64,000 nt of DNA, taken from positions 1 through 64,000 of the forward strand of contig DNTA01000310.1 of NCBI GenBank assembly GCA_003500135.1. Reading direction: 5' to 3'. Origin of the DNA: Cytophagales bacterium (GTDB lineage: Bacteria; Bacteroidota; Bacteroidia; Cytophagales; Cyclobacteriaceae). Positions within the stretch are counted from its first letter, which is position 1; every line of letters begins with the position of its first letter. The position numbers were made by a program, and so were the translations under genes. The notes beneath the pieces were generated by a model. It was not told the DNA's origin. It did not search any database and was given only the letters and a program-made list of their open reading frames with translations. Positions 46,201-61,200 of the stretch are shown in pieces.

Positions 46201-49200
46201 AATGCGCCAATGAATCAAATTCCATTATTCTGGAAACCAATTATCTCGGACCAGGCACCGAATATCGATGGTACAAAAACACGGTTAATGATCCGGGAAC
46301 TGCTACCCCTTTCAATGTATCTTTCAATAATCCTCCCTCAGTAAACGTCACCGAAGAACTTGTATTGGGTGATAATTACTTCTTTGTTCAGGCTGAAAAT
46401 CAGAGTACGGAATGTACCAGTAGTATTTCAAACTCAATCCTGATCACCCTGTTTCCGGAACCTTCTCAACCAACTATAAGTATTGCCGGTGACCCGGAGG
46501 TTTGTGCACCCGTCGCCATTACCCTCGATGTGGATGAGGTTTTCACAACTGAGACCTATGATTGGTATGTCGATGGGGATTTCCTGGTGAATACAGCAGA
46601 CCCAGAACTTATTTACAACACCCCTGGAAATAATCAGGAAATTTCAGTGGTCAGGATCAGTGATGATGGTTGTGCAAGCTCCTCATCCGAAATTGAAACC
46701 ATTTCGATTTATGCACTACCTGAAGATCGGGTAGTCACTCTTACCGACATCGATGGGCTGATCTGTGAAGGGTCCTCTGCCACCATACTGGTTGAAAACT
46801 CTCAAAATAATGTGGATTACATCCTTAAAGAAGGCGCATCAGTAATTACCACTGTAGCTGGCGCCGGAGGGGACATTAATCTGAACACACCTTTACTTTC
46901 AACCGGATCATACACCTACACGGTTGAAGCCTCTACTCAAACTACACCGGCTTGTTTAAAAGTAATGGAATCCAGCCCCGGAAATCCTTATTCCTTTACA
47001 GTAGATGTTGCTGCTGCACCATCCAATGTTACATTCTCTACACTCACTCCAGAGGTTTGCGTTAACAGTCAGGCGGAACTAAATGTATCCATTTCCGGTG
47101 GTACCGCGCCATATACTGTCACCTATATAACTGACCTTAATCCTACCGAGGTAATTGTAAGCTCTCCCGTCGCTGATTTTGATATTACCTCAGCTCCACT
47201 AACCAATAGTAGTATTTTCGAAATTATATCGATCACCGATGATGCAGGCTGTGACTACGATGTGAGCGGAATTGCAAAACCAGTAGTAACGGTTGATAAT
47301 CCTACCAGCATAACCGTTATGCCTGCTGGCCCGGTATGTTATAACAATGATGGAGAAGTTTCTTTCGAGGTAATAGGTGGTATTGGTGACTACACTGTTA
47401 AATTTAATGTAAACAGTGGCCCTGAGTTAACAGTATCAGGACCTTCACCTCTTGTGTATGGCGACCAACCGGGTGAGACAGCGCTGGATAATCTCACGGC
47501 GGATGCTACCATCAACCTGATATCTGCAACCACCAGTAACGGTTGTAATATCCCACCTGTTGCAGGTAGTGCAGTACTTCAGGTCCAAGACCCGAGATTT
47601 GATTTAACTTCCAATCTTCTTGAGGGTTGTTCCTACGAGGATTTTGCTCTTACTGTAAATGTATCCGACGGAGATGGGCCCTATGACCTGATCATCGAGA
47701 ACAATCGTGGCCTTCCCCCCATCAACCGTCCCGGGTACAATAACGGTACTCCTATTCCAGTAAATGAAATACCTGACAGTACCCAGACTATTGATTTTAC
47801 AGTAAGTTCCATGGTTGATAATGGCGCCGGGTGTTCGGTCAGGATGAATACTTCCGGGGATGTGAACATTCAGGTGAATGAACAGCCGATAATTCCAAGC
47901 ATCAGTATTACACCGGATCCGGCAGAGAGCTGCATAGGAGAAACAGTAACCCTTACTACAATCGATACTGAACCGGGATATACCTACGAATGGGTTGATG
48001 CTTCAGATAATTCGACTGTTCAAAACGACCCAAGCCCGGACCTTGTACTTTCAGGGGTTCAAAATAAATCCTACCGATTACGCTTAATCAGCTCGGTAGG
48101 TTGCGTTGGCGAACTTTCAACAGCTCAGAATGTGATTATTTATGATCTTCCACCTAAACCTCAGATCACCGACCTTTCCGGGACTCCATTATCAGATCAG
48201 GTTGTTTGTGATGACGAGAACCTGGTCATTTACTCGACCACTGCACAGGCCGATCAGTATAAGTGGTTTAGAGATGGAGTGGAGGTTGGAAATGGTCAAA
48301 ACTATGCACCTGTGCTGAGTGGGAATTTTACTGTTGAAACTATTAGCGTAAACAACTGTGTCAGTGAGCGATCCGATGTACTGAATGTGGTGATCAATCC
48401 CACGCCTGCTCAACCGAATATCAGCGTAGTAACCCCGGGTTCGGGTATTCCTGAAATCTGCGACGATGCCGCAGATGCGAACACGATTGTTCTCGAATCC
48501 AATAATCCCGGAAACCTCGCCGATTCTTACGAATGGTTTAAGGTATCTGATCCGGGGACGGTCATTGCTGCTACTAAAACACTTACCCTGACTGATGAAT
48601 CCGAAGAAGGATCTTATCAGGTAAGGATCCGCACTGCGGATAACTGTTTAAGCATTTATTCCGCCCCTCAGGCCGTATTGATTAACCCTGAACCGGCAAA
48701 GCCTAATGTGGTAACCAGCGATCCGGATAATGCGATCTGCGGCGATGGAAGTACGATCACATTGACGGCCCTACCAAATCCTGGAATTGAAAAATACATA
48801 TGGTACAGGAACGGCTTTGGAGAAATTCAGAATGGCGTATCCAATGAACTGGTTCTGGACAACACCGATGTAACCGGTGACTATTATGTCATTGCTGAAG
48901 CAGCAGGCCCTACTTTTTGTCAGTCCCTCCAATCTGATCCGACCACCATCAACATCAATCCCATCCCTGGTACACCCTCCATTGTTCTGGCAAGCGCTGC
49001 TGATGAGATATGTGAAGATGGATCTATGATTAGCCTAGAGGTACAAACGCCCTTTCCATCGGATGCGGAAGATTTTAACTGGTATAAGACCACTGATCTA
49101 TCTACCGTTGTGGGTACTGGCAATAGACTTGACTTGAATAGTGTAGAACAGTCCGGTGATTTTGTGGTAACTGCAGTTGGTGTGGGTCCCACATTTTGTG

Positions 49201-52200
49201 ATGGAAACACCTCAACGGCCTACTCGGTGACAGTTAATCCGTTGCCGGCTCCACCTGTAATCAATTTTACATCCTCTTCAGGTACACTAGACATTTGCGA
49301 CAACGGAGGAACCTCATTTGTGACCCTCACAGCCACCAGTCCGGACGGAAATGCTTTTGACTTTGATTGGTTCCTGGATGGAAACCCTTTTGCTTCCGGT
49401 ACTTCCGAGATCACAGTGAACCAACAGATCCAATCCGGGGACTATACGGCAGTAGGTTACGGCATAGACAACACAAATTGTCCCTCCGCTTTGTCTCTGG
49501 CAACCACAGTGAATATTTTTGAAATCCCTGTTGCCCCCCTGATCTCTGGCGCTGCATCACTTTGCGCAGGAGCCGAAAATGAATTGTATGTCATCGACAA
49601 CGATGTTACCGGAGCGTCATTCAACTGGAACATTCCTGCTGGTGTTGACCTGGTAATTGGGGGTGAGTCCAGTCAAAGTTTTGTAATTGTGGATCTACCC
49701 ACTGCAGGCAACTACAGCATCTCCGCAACCCAGACATTGAACGGATGTGAAAGCCCGGTTGGAGGTATTGACCTCAACGTACTGGATCCAACCGTAACCG
49801 ATGGCATCAATGGTCCGGTAGAAATATGTGAAAATCAGACGGATATCGAATATGTTGTAATTTCGCCTACACCCGGTTCTACCTATTCCTGGAACGTCCC
49901 TAACGGGGCCTCTTTCAGTGTTATCTCTCAAAGTAAAATATCGGTGGATTTCGGAACGGCTGCCCAGGCCGGCGTTTCGCCTTTTATTGAAGTTGTTGAA
50001 ACCAACCTTGCCGGCTGTGTAAGCGCACCCGTTAACCTTCCGGTAACCATTTCTGAATTACCCACTGCAGTTCTTTCGGGCGATGCCACCGTTTGCTTTG
50101 GCAAATCCACTGATCTGCAGATTGAACTTTCCGGCGCCGGACCATGGGAGTTAAAATATGCTGCCAACTCAGGTGGCCCCGCAGTAACCAATACCATTTC
50201 GATACCCGATGCACCCACTCCCCACATTTATGATCTTTCGGTTTCACCTATGGTTACCACTAATTATTCATTAATCAGTGTTACAGATGGATCGTCCAAT
50301 AACTGTGAAGCGATCTCAGTAAGCGGCAATGCCTTTGTGGAAGTATTACCGGAACCAGCCTTGAATGCCGGTGTAAATCAATCCATCGCCCAGGGGAGTT
50401 TTGCTGCCCTCAATCCGGTTGTATCAGGAACCTATACCAATGTTCAATGGACTTCAGACCGGCCTGGAGACGGAAGTTTTAACAATGCCAATCTCCTGAG
50501 TCCGGTATTCACACCGAATGTTTCAGCCACCGGGGATTTTCTTCTTACGATTGAGCTGACGGATGCCAATGGGTTCTGTGATCCGATCACTGATCAGTTG
50601 ACCATTACTGTAAATCCCGCAGGTACTGTGGATGCCGGCCCTGACCAGACCATTTGCGACGATGGCTCTATTGCTTTGTTGAGTGCAACCGATCCACCTA
50701 CCTCAGGATATACAGACATCCTATGGGAAAGTGATCGTCCGGGAGACGGTTCCTTCTCAAATCCTCTTGCTGCCAACCCCCAGTTTCAACCCAACCCGGG
50801 CGCTACCGGAGATTTTATCCTGACTGCCAAGTACCAGGATAATGATGGATCGGATGGATTTTTACCCGATACGGAGGATTTCCTGACCATAACCGTAAAT
50901 CCGCTTCCGGAAGTCTCATTTGATAACGTTGATGATATCATTGTTTGTGAAGGATCGGGAGACGTTGATCTCGATCTGACCCTCACCGGTAACGGTCCCT
51001 GGACGGTTTCCTATACCTACAACAGCGGTTCTGAGCAGTCATTTAATGTTGCTGCTGGAAACAATAATTATACATTTACGGTTCCTGCCTCTGCCCTTGG
51101 GGATAATGTTTATACCTTAACTAACATTACCGAAAACAATGGGGAAATTTGTGATGGAAACGTAGTGACGGGATTTGAATCGGTGAAAATTATCCGAAGG
51201 GCACTACCGGACGTAAGCATTACCAGTTCTGATGTTGCCATCTGTGACGATGGCTCGGTTGCAACAATTACCGTAGATCTTACGGGCATCGGCCCCTGGA
51301 ATCTTACCTATTTTGATGGAACCAACTCTAATGTGATCAATAACATTACTACCAGCTCCTACAGTTTCGATGTTTCAGGTATACCAGGTAACACGACCAC
51401 CTATTCCATAACTAATCTGGTAGAGAACAATGGAGCAAGTTGTTCCAATACAATTTCTGGAGAATCCGTGGATGTGATCAACAACCTGCGTCCTACAGGG
51501 GTCATCTCTATACCCCCTGCCGATGCTACCATTTGTGAAGGCTCCGGCACAGACCTGAATGTGGCGCTTACCGGATCAGGTCCCTGGGAGATTGTTTACA
51601 CAGATGGAACGAATGATTTTACTTTTACCTCGACTGATCAGAATACTTCCCAGTTGATCCCGATATCCCCATCTGTGGGTAGCACAAACTACACACTCAC
51701 AGGGATCCGTGACCTCACAACCATGTGCGTCTCGGTAGGCGCTGATCTCACCGGAAATGCCTTGATCACCGTGAAAGAAGGAATTCAGGTCGATGACCTG
51801 ACGGATAGAACCATCCTGCAAAGTACTACCACAACCTTTTCTGCAAACGCTATTGGGGATTATACCAAGGTGGAATGGATGTCTGACCGACCCGGCATCT
51901 TCACTTCTCCGGGCGCCTTAAGTACAGATTTCACTCCTTCAGAAACAGGTCTCTACAATATCACTTTTACTGCCAGTGATGAAACCGCAATATGCACCCC
52001 TCCAGTGGCCAAAAGCTTTGTTCTTACCGTTGTGGAATCTGCGGATGCTATTGTTGATGCCGGACCTGATGGGGAATCCTGTCAGGGACAGCCCATATTA
52101 CTTGCTGCTACTGTAGGATCTTCCTATTCGGATGAACCTGGGGACCTTATAACCTGGAGCCATGACGGTACCGGAACAATTGGGCCAGATCCTGCTGATC

Positions 52201-55200
52201 CGACCAATCCAGCAAAAGCTGAATATACACCGGATGGAGCAGAAACCGGGGCAGTAAACTTTACCGTTCAGGTGAGTGATGCCAGTGGAGTGGCGCCGGA
52301 TAATCAGGGTGAAGTGACTTATACCATCTTCCAGACACCAAATGCATCGATTGTTTCCAATAACCAAATCATTTGTAATGATGGAAGTTCTGAGGCCACC
52401 ATTGTAATCAGTATGGAGGGTAAAGGGCCTTGGGAACTGACCTATTCGGATGGTTCCACTGACTTTACCATTCCGGTCAATACGGCTACCTATAACCTCA
52501 ACGTCATGGGTACCCCCGGGACAACCACCACCTACAGCCTCGTTAGTGTTTCTTCTACTTCTCTGACCAACTGTGTAAATAATGGTCTTGGTACATCCGT
52601 TAATATTACCAACCGGGAGTTGCCCACCGCAGAATTTCAGGATACTACCCCGATCACCCTATGCGATGATGGTTCTCAAGCCAGCATTACGCTTGATCTT
52701 ACCGGTACAGGTCCATGGACCCTGGTCTGGCAGGATGACTTTAATGCAGTAGAAAACACCACCACGATTAATGCGTTGCCTTTTAATCTTAACGTAAGTG
52801 GGGTCGTTGGTGAGACCGTAACCTATTCCATCATCAGAGTGACTGAAAACAATGGAGTATCCTGTACCAACAACGATCTGGGATCACTGGGCCTTGGTCT
52901 GGATATTCAGGTAACCAAGAACCGAAGGCCCACCGCATCCATTTCCGGTAATCCGGTGATCTGTGAGATCGATGGAACGGAATCCGCTACCCTCGATGTT
53001 GCCTTGACTGGGGTAGGTCCATTTGAGTTGACGTATGAAGTAAATTCCAACCAGACTGTCCTGTCTATTCCGGATATTAATCCAAACGCTGATCCATCGG
53101 ATCCGTTCACCGTATCCTTTGATGTTATGCCCGGATCAGTAGGAACATTCAATTACACCTTAACAGAAGTAGTGGATCTTGGCGTGTTACCCAATTGCGT
53201 ATCCCTTCCCGGCGACCTTTCTGGCGTTTCCCAGGTGACCGTTAAACCAAAGATTATTGTTGATCCACTTGCAGACCGATCCATGATGGAAGGGGGGGCT
53301 CTCAACCTTTCCGGTACGGCTTCCGGATCTTATACCAAGGTAGAATGGACGATCGACCCGGATGAAGGTAATTTCACCCCACCAAACATCTTAAATACTT
53401 CTTTTCAGCCGCTACCCTCACAAGTTGGTGCTTACACCGTTATGCTGACTGCTACCGATGAAAGTGGAGTGTGTACTACGCCTGGAACTTCATTATTCAC
53501 GTTAACGATCAACCCTTCCGACGATGCCACTCTAAACGCGGGTTTGGACGAAACGGTGTGTGAAGGTGAAACCATCAATCTTGATGCAGAAGTGGGTATC
53601 GCATACACTAATGAACCGGGTGATGTCGTCACCTGGAGCACACCTAATGGAACGGGTACTCTGACCCAGGATGCTGGAGATCCCAGTTTAGCAACTTATG
53701 TTCCGGATGGTAATGAGTCGAGTTCAGTACAATTTATTATTTCAGTAGAAGATGCCAGCGGAATAGCCGAAGATAAATCTGATATCGTGATTTATACCAT
53801 AAGACCTCTTCCTGGAGCAGAATTCTTATCCAACGACGTTTCAATTTGTGAAGATGGTTCCATCGACCTAACAGTGAGATTTACCGGAACGGCTCCATGG
53901 GATTTCAAATACGAGAAAAATGGCGCTGAAGTAGTAGAAACAGGTATTGCCACCCCCACTTTCAACATCACTGCCAATGGTTCCGATGGCACTTCCACAT
54001 ATGGAATAACCGAAGTAAGCAATGCATTCAACAGCAATGGAACAGAACGAACCTGCCTGGTTAATATCTCCGGTGAAGATGTAACGGTAACCGCTTTACC
54101 GTTGCCCATAGTTGCTATTGTAGATGATAATCCACAAATTATCTGTGATGATGGATCAAATGCTGTAATTGAACTTAATATTACCAATGGTATCGCTCCA
54201 TGGACCATGGCTTATCAGGAGGATGGTATCGAAAAAACCCAGAACATACCAACAGCCAACTATAGCTGGAGTATTCCGGGGGCTAGTGGCGAAACCATTA
54301 GTTATGTAATTACCGGGATCCAGGATGGAAGCGCTCAGGCTTGCCGGCAAGATCTTACCGGACTTGGATTAGAAGTAGAGATAACCAAAAATAAGAGACC
54401 AACCGCTGTAATGAGTGGGACCCAGACCATCTGTGAAGTTGACGGTACTGAGGCCGCTACGCTGGAAGTTGAACTGACCGGTTACGGTCCTTTTGATTTG
54501 ACCTATGAGTTAAATTCTGATCTTTCTACCATCGAAATTCCCGATATCAATCCCAGCGCTAATCCCGATGATCCATTTACTACAACTTTCGAGGTAATTC
54601 CCGGTAGTACGGGAACATTCAATTATTCAATTATCGGTCTTACTGATAAGGGAGTTGCCCCACCTTGTAACAGCCAGGCGGGGGATCTTTCCGGAAGTGC
54701 ACTGGTCACGGTTAAGCCAAGAATTATTGTACAACCTCTGACCGATCGAACTATACTGCAAGGAACTGACTTAAATCTAAACGGCGTTGTATCCGGATCG
54801 TTTACCGAAGTGTTATGGTCTATCGCTCCTGATGAAGGTCTGTTCACTCCGGATGATAATGTGAATACTACCTTTACTCCTGATCCGGCTCAGACCGGAA
54901 CATTTATCGTTACCTTGACCGCTACGGATGAACTATCCAGTATTTGCAATGCTGATCAACAATCATTTACGTTGACCATTAATCCTACTGAAGATGCCGT
55001 GGTAGATGCTGGGGGTCCCCAGACGGTTTGTGAAAATGAAAATATTGATTTGTCTGCAACCATTGGAGCAGCTTACACTGATGTTAGTTGGAGTCATAAT
55101 GGAACGGGAAGCTTGGTCCAGTATGCAGGTGATCCTTCACGTGCAACCTATATCCCGGCAGCGGGAGAAACGGGCATTATTCAATTTACAGTTGAAGCCG

Positions 55201-58200
55201 AGGATGAAAATGATATCGCACCGGATAAATCAGATAACGTATTAGTGACCATTAATCCACTTCCGGATGCCGAAATTATTTCCGGAAATGATATCATTTG
55301 TGATAATGGCTCTACATCTACTATCACCGTCAGCCTTACCGGCACGGGCCCCTGGGATATCGAGTATACTGATGGCACGGACAATTTCACTCTGTTGGAT
55401 ATTACTACACCTACCTATTCCTTCGATGTTCCGGGGAAGGTGAATGAGGATGTGACCTATAGCCTGGTGCAAGTTACTGAGAAAAACGGCCCTTCCTGTG
55501 TATCCGTGATCACGGGTGAAAATGTAGTGATCACCAAAAGAGCGCTTCCTGCGGCAACCATATTGGACGTGGATGTAACGGAATTATGCGATGATGGATC
55601 CCTGGCCACCATTGCCGTGGAGTTTTCCGGAAATGGTCCCTGGAACCTGACCTGGAAAGAGAATATAAGTGGAGTTGAGAATCTTGTGCCTAATATCACC
55701 ACCTCAAATTATGAACTGAAAGTACCAGGTGTGGTAGGAAATCCTGCCATCTATTCTTTGGTCAGCGTGACGGAAAACGATGGGGTTACCTGTTCTCAGA
55801 ATATTACTGATCAGGACGTGGATATTACAAAATTCAATCGACCGACCGGCGCCCTTTCCGGAGATCAAACCATTTGTGAGGGAGGTACCGCTGATCTGGA
55901 TGTTTCCCTGACCGGCACGGGCCCATGGGAGATAATCTACCAGGAAGGCTCAGTAAACCAGACCTATACGGCAAATAATGCGGTAGATGTGATCCAGGTA
56001 ACGCCGCCAGTAGGTACGATCTCCTACACCCTGGTATCCGTTACCGACCTGGCAACAGGTTGTGTCAGTGTTTCTGGTGATTTGAGCGGCAGCGCCCTGG
56101 TAACGGTTAAGCCGGAGATCGAAGTACAACCACTGACAGATCGTACCCTTCTACAGGGTAACACCTTAAATCTTAGTGGAACGGTGAATGGCGCTTTCAC
56201 CCTGCTAGAATGGTCAATCGATCCAGCAGAAGGAAGCTTCATTCCAGCGAACAACTTAAATACCACCTATACACCGGGAGCGGACCAGGTGGGTAATTAT
56301 ACTGTATATTTAAAAGCATTTGATGATCCATCCAACATCTGCTCCATGGATGAAGAGTCATTTACCCTGACCATTAATCCTTCCGGGGATGCGGTAGTCG
56401 ATGCAGGAAGTCCGCAAACTACCTGTGAAGATGAGAAAATCAACCTGAATGCCACCATTGGAGTTGCCTTTACGGATGTATTCTGGGAAACCAATGGGTC
56501 AGGTACGCTGGTTCAGGATATTGGGGATCCTTCCCTGGCCACCTATCAACCCGCGGACGGGGAAACAGGCACAATCCAGTTTACCGTAACCGCTTCGGAC
56601 CTTAACGGCATTGCACCAACCACCTCTGATAATGTGCCGGTCACGATCAACAAATTACCCACTGCTGAGATCACCAGTCCGGACCGGTTGATCTGCGATG
56701 ATGGAAGTACCACGACAATTACCGTTTCCATGACAGGAGCCGGTCCCTGGGATATTACCTATAATGATGGGACAAGTGATATTCCGATTTCAGATATCAC
56801 TACCCGGAATTACGACATTACGGTACCGGGTATATCCGGAGCGGTAACCTATACCCTGATAAGTGTGGTAGAAAAGAATGGAGCCGTTTGTATAGGTAAC
56901 ATAGTCAACGACAATGAAGTTACGGTCACCACCCGTGAACTTCCCACAGCCAAAATTTTGTCCGTGGACAACAGTGAGCTTTGTGACGATGGCTCGCAGG
57001 CAACCATTCAGGTTGAACTAACCGGAACGGGCCCCTGGGATTTAACCTGGCAGGATAATGTAAATGGTGTTAACAACCTGATCACCGATATCAATAGTTC
57101 CCCTTACGATCTGGTAGTTCCTGGAATTGCCGGTCAGACCGTTACTTATTCAATTGTCCGGGTGGTAGAAAAGAACGGAGTGAATTGTCCGGTAGACATC
57201 ACCGGTCAGGAGGTGGATATCACAAAAAACTTTAGGCCAACAGGTGTGCTCACTGGTTCAGCCACCATTTGTGAGAATGGCTCTACAATCCTTGGCCTAA
57301 CCCTCACCGGTACGGGCCCCTGGGATGTCATCTACACAGACGGCAGTAATGCATTCAGCGAAACCCTGAACAACGCCGATGCAGAATTGACCGTAACCCC
57401 AGATGTTGGAGCTACTACTTTCAGTTTGGTAAATATTACCGACCAGGGAACGGGTTGTACCTCCGTTGCAGGTGATCTTTCCGGTACACCACTGCTCAAT
57501 GTTAAATCTGAAATCACAGTTACTCCACTGCCTGACCGAAATGTGCTGCAAGGATTCAGCATCGATTTTGTGGGTGAAGCCAACGGGGCGTACACCCTGA
57601 TCGAATGGGAAAGTGATCGACCTGGCGTATTTTCATCTCCAAACAGCCTGAGCACGACCTTTACTCCACAGGGAGATCAGACCGGGGATTACATGATCAC
57701 GTTTAGAGCCCTGGATGATCCTTCAAATATCTGTAGTGCTGATGAAACCTCCTTTACCCTGACTATAACCCCAACGGATGATGCGGTTGTTTTTGCCGGT
57801 GAAGACCAAACGGTATGTGAAGGGGAAGTCGTTGATTTAAAAGCAATAATCGGAGCAGTCTACACGGACATCAGCTGGACAGTGATCAGTGGTGCAGGGT
57901 CTGTCATAGGGGATGGCGTTGAACCAAATAATGCTACCTATCAACCATCAGGCGGAGAAACTGGTATTGTCCAGATACGCGTTACTGCTACTGATGTCAA
58001 TGGAGTAGCACCTGATAAATCGGATGATCTGCTCATCACGATCAACCCAACTCCAACAGTAGAAATAATTACCGGAGACCGAATCATTTGTGATGACGGC
58101 TCTGAGGCAACCATTACTCTTGGCCTCACCGGAAATGGGCCCTGGGATGTGGTATACAATGACGGGCTTACTGATATAACGATTACCGACATTACCAATC

Positions 58201-61200
58201 CAACCCATAGTTTTCAGGTAACGGGAAGAGCAGGAGAAACGGTAAATTATACTATTGTCTCCGTGACAAGCAAGGATGAAGCCAACTGTGCTGGCGGAGC
58301 CCTCGGTACAGGTGTGAATATTACTCGTAACAACTTGCCTGAGGCACAGATCACCTCTGGAGATGTGGTATTATGTAATGATGGTAGCACGGCTGAAATT
58401 GTCGTAGCGCTTACCGGTACAGGGCCTTGGGATTTAATCTGGAGCGACGGAGTAGGAAGTAATTTTATTTCAGGAATAACCTCATCGCCGTATTCATTCT
58501 TTGTACCGGGAATCGCGGGTGAAGATGTCACATACTCAATTACGGGAATATTTGAGAATGACGGAACCTCTTGTTTCTCGACTGTTTCTGATCAGGAAGT
58601 GATTGTTTCTCGAAACGAACGACCAACAGCCGCTATTTCCGGTTCTACAACCCTATGTGAAGGTGAAAACGCTTTATTGGATTTCCAGCTTACCGGGGTA
58701 GGGCCTTGGGAAATCGAATTCAGTGATGGCATCAACACAACGGATTTCATTACTACTGTGGCATCATTTCAACAGACTTATGAGGTAACACCTTCAGTTG
58801 GCTTCACTAATTATTCCTTGATAAACCTAATTGATCTGGGTACTGGTTGTGACAGTCAAACTGGCGATCTTACAGGAACAGCTTTAGTTGAGGTTAATCC
58901 CGCAATCACTGTGGATGTAGGAAGTGATAAAACTATTCTCGCCAACCAATCCACTCTGATTTCAGCAATTGCTGCCGGTGGATTCAATGATATAGAATGG
59001 ACAAGCACTGGTAATGGGACGTTCAGTCCGGATAATTTGCTTAATACCACGTATTCACCTGAACCTGAAGAAACAGGTACATTTGTAATACGACTAACCG
59101 CAAGGGACCTTGCGAATGTCTGTACGCCTGAGTTTGATGAACTTACTCTCAATGTAATTCCGATTGATGCTGCAAATGTATTTGCTGGAACGGGGTATAC
59201 CATTTGTGAAGGTAGTTTAGCTCCGCTTAATGCCAGCATCGGAAGTGCGTATGAAGAAGTGACCTGGTCGGGTGGATCAGGAATTTTTGATAACCCTAAC
59301 GCTTCATTAACTACCTATACCCCGGCCAGTGGTGAACTGGGTAATATCACATTAACTATTACCGCTACGGACAACGATGGAATTTTTGCTGAGAAATCCG
59401 ATCAGATCGTCATTGAAGTATTGCAGGCCCCGTTCATTGTGGCCGGCGATAAGCAGATTACCTGCCAGGGAAGCGCGGTGCATCTAAATGCATCCCTGAC
59501 CGGAAACAATACCGACATACAATGGACCACGGATGGTATCGGGTCATTTTCCAATTCCAGTGGACTGACTACTTTTTACATCCCGACAACTGATGAAACC
59601 GGACCAGTAACCATGACCGTAACCGCTAACGATCCGCTTTCCCTTTGCCAGGCTGTCAGTGATGAACTCGTCGTAACCTTCCAGCAAGAGATAAGTGTTA
59701 CTGTAAGTGAAGAGCTCACCCTCTGTCAGGGTAGTAGTGTTTCACTTCAGCCCGAGGTCCAGGGGGAAAATGTGGAATACGAATGGTCCAGCTCCGGAAA
59801 TGGAAGCTTTGACGATGTAAACTCTAAGGATGTCATCCACACTCCCTCAGAAGATGAAATAGGTAGGTTTAACCTTTTCATCACAGTTTCAGACCCAACT
59901 GGTATTTGTGAGCCGGTAACTAACTTCTTTACAATCAATGTACTTCCGAAAATTGAAGCTGATTATCCCGAATTGCTTGAAGTATGTCAGGGCAATTCAA
60001 TACGTATTGACGGTAATGTGGTGGGTACCTACTCATCCCTCAACTGGTCAACAAATTCAAACGGTATTTTCTCTGATCCAGTTAGCGCCACTACAACCTA
60101 TACCCCTGATGAAGAAGCTACAGGTGAACACATTCTTACCTTATCCATTGAAGATGGATCGGGATTATGTGATCAGGTGGAAATACAAGTTGCAGTGGAT
60201 ATTAAGCCTGAAGTAGTTGTTTACGCCGGTGAGGATAAATCCAGTATCCAACGTGAACCAGTAGTACTCAATGATGCCATAGTCAGCGGGGACTATTCCA
60301 ATTTAACCTGGACTAGTAGCGGTTCTGGTTCTTTTAACGATCCCAATGCTTTAAATACAACCTATCAGCCCGGTGAAGATGAGACGGGCCAGATTGCTTT
60401 ACAGCTGACCGCTACGGACGAATCAGGTTTGTGTTCTTCTGCATCGGATATTGTTATTATTGATATCGCGCCATTTACGCCAATACCAGAATTTGAGGTA
60501 AACCCGGATACTCCGGCTGAAGGATGTGCTCCTTTGCGTGTATCCTTTAACAACAATACGGAGTTTGGTTTCGAGTTGGGATACAGATGGGATTTTGGAG
60601 ATGGAATTGGTACTTCCACCGAAAGAGAACCCACCTATACCTACATTGAGCCAGGTGTTTACACGGTAAAACTTACGGCTTCCAATGAAATTGGAACAGA
60701 AGCAAGTGTGGTCAAGGAAGATATGATTATAGTACACCCTGATCCTGTGCCACTATTTGAATTAGAAGAAGAACTGGTGTTCTATCCGAGTCCGGTTAAG
60801 ATTATGAACCTTTCCAGGGGCGCTACAGAATTTATTTGGGATTTTGGAGATGGAACATCCTCAAATTTGGAGGAACCTGAGCATATATATGAACAGGAAG
60901 GCATTTATGATATTACACTTACTGTAAAGAATGAATTTGGATGTGAGGAAAAAGTAACGATAACCGGGGCAGTTGAAGTGAAGGAAGGTGGAGATGTAAA
61001 AGTTCCAAATGCTTTCTCTCCCGATCCTTCCGGGCCTTCCGGTGGCAGTGTGATCAATGGCAATCCTAATAATGACATATTCATACCAGTTTTTGAAGGG
61101 GTTAGTAAATTCAATATGCAGATTTTCAATCGCTGGGGAGAAAGAATTTTTGAAAGTTTTGATCAGAAAACAGGATGGGATGGATATTTCAGAGGTCAAC

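Noticed and set aside
50360-58900. Repeats in the giant gene as an assembly error
   Set aside because: The units differ by many substitutions, so they are not a collapsed or artificially repeated read, although exact unit number should still be confirmed with long reads.
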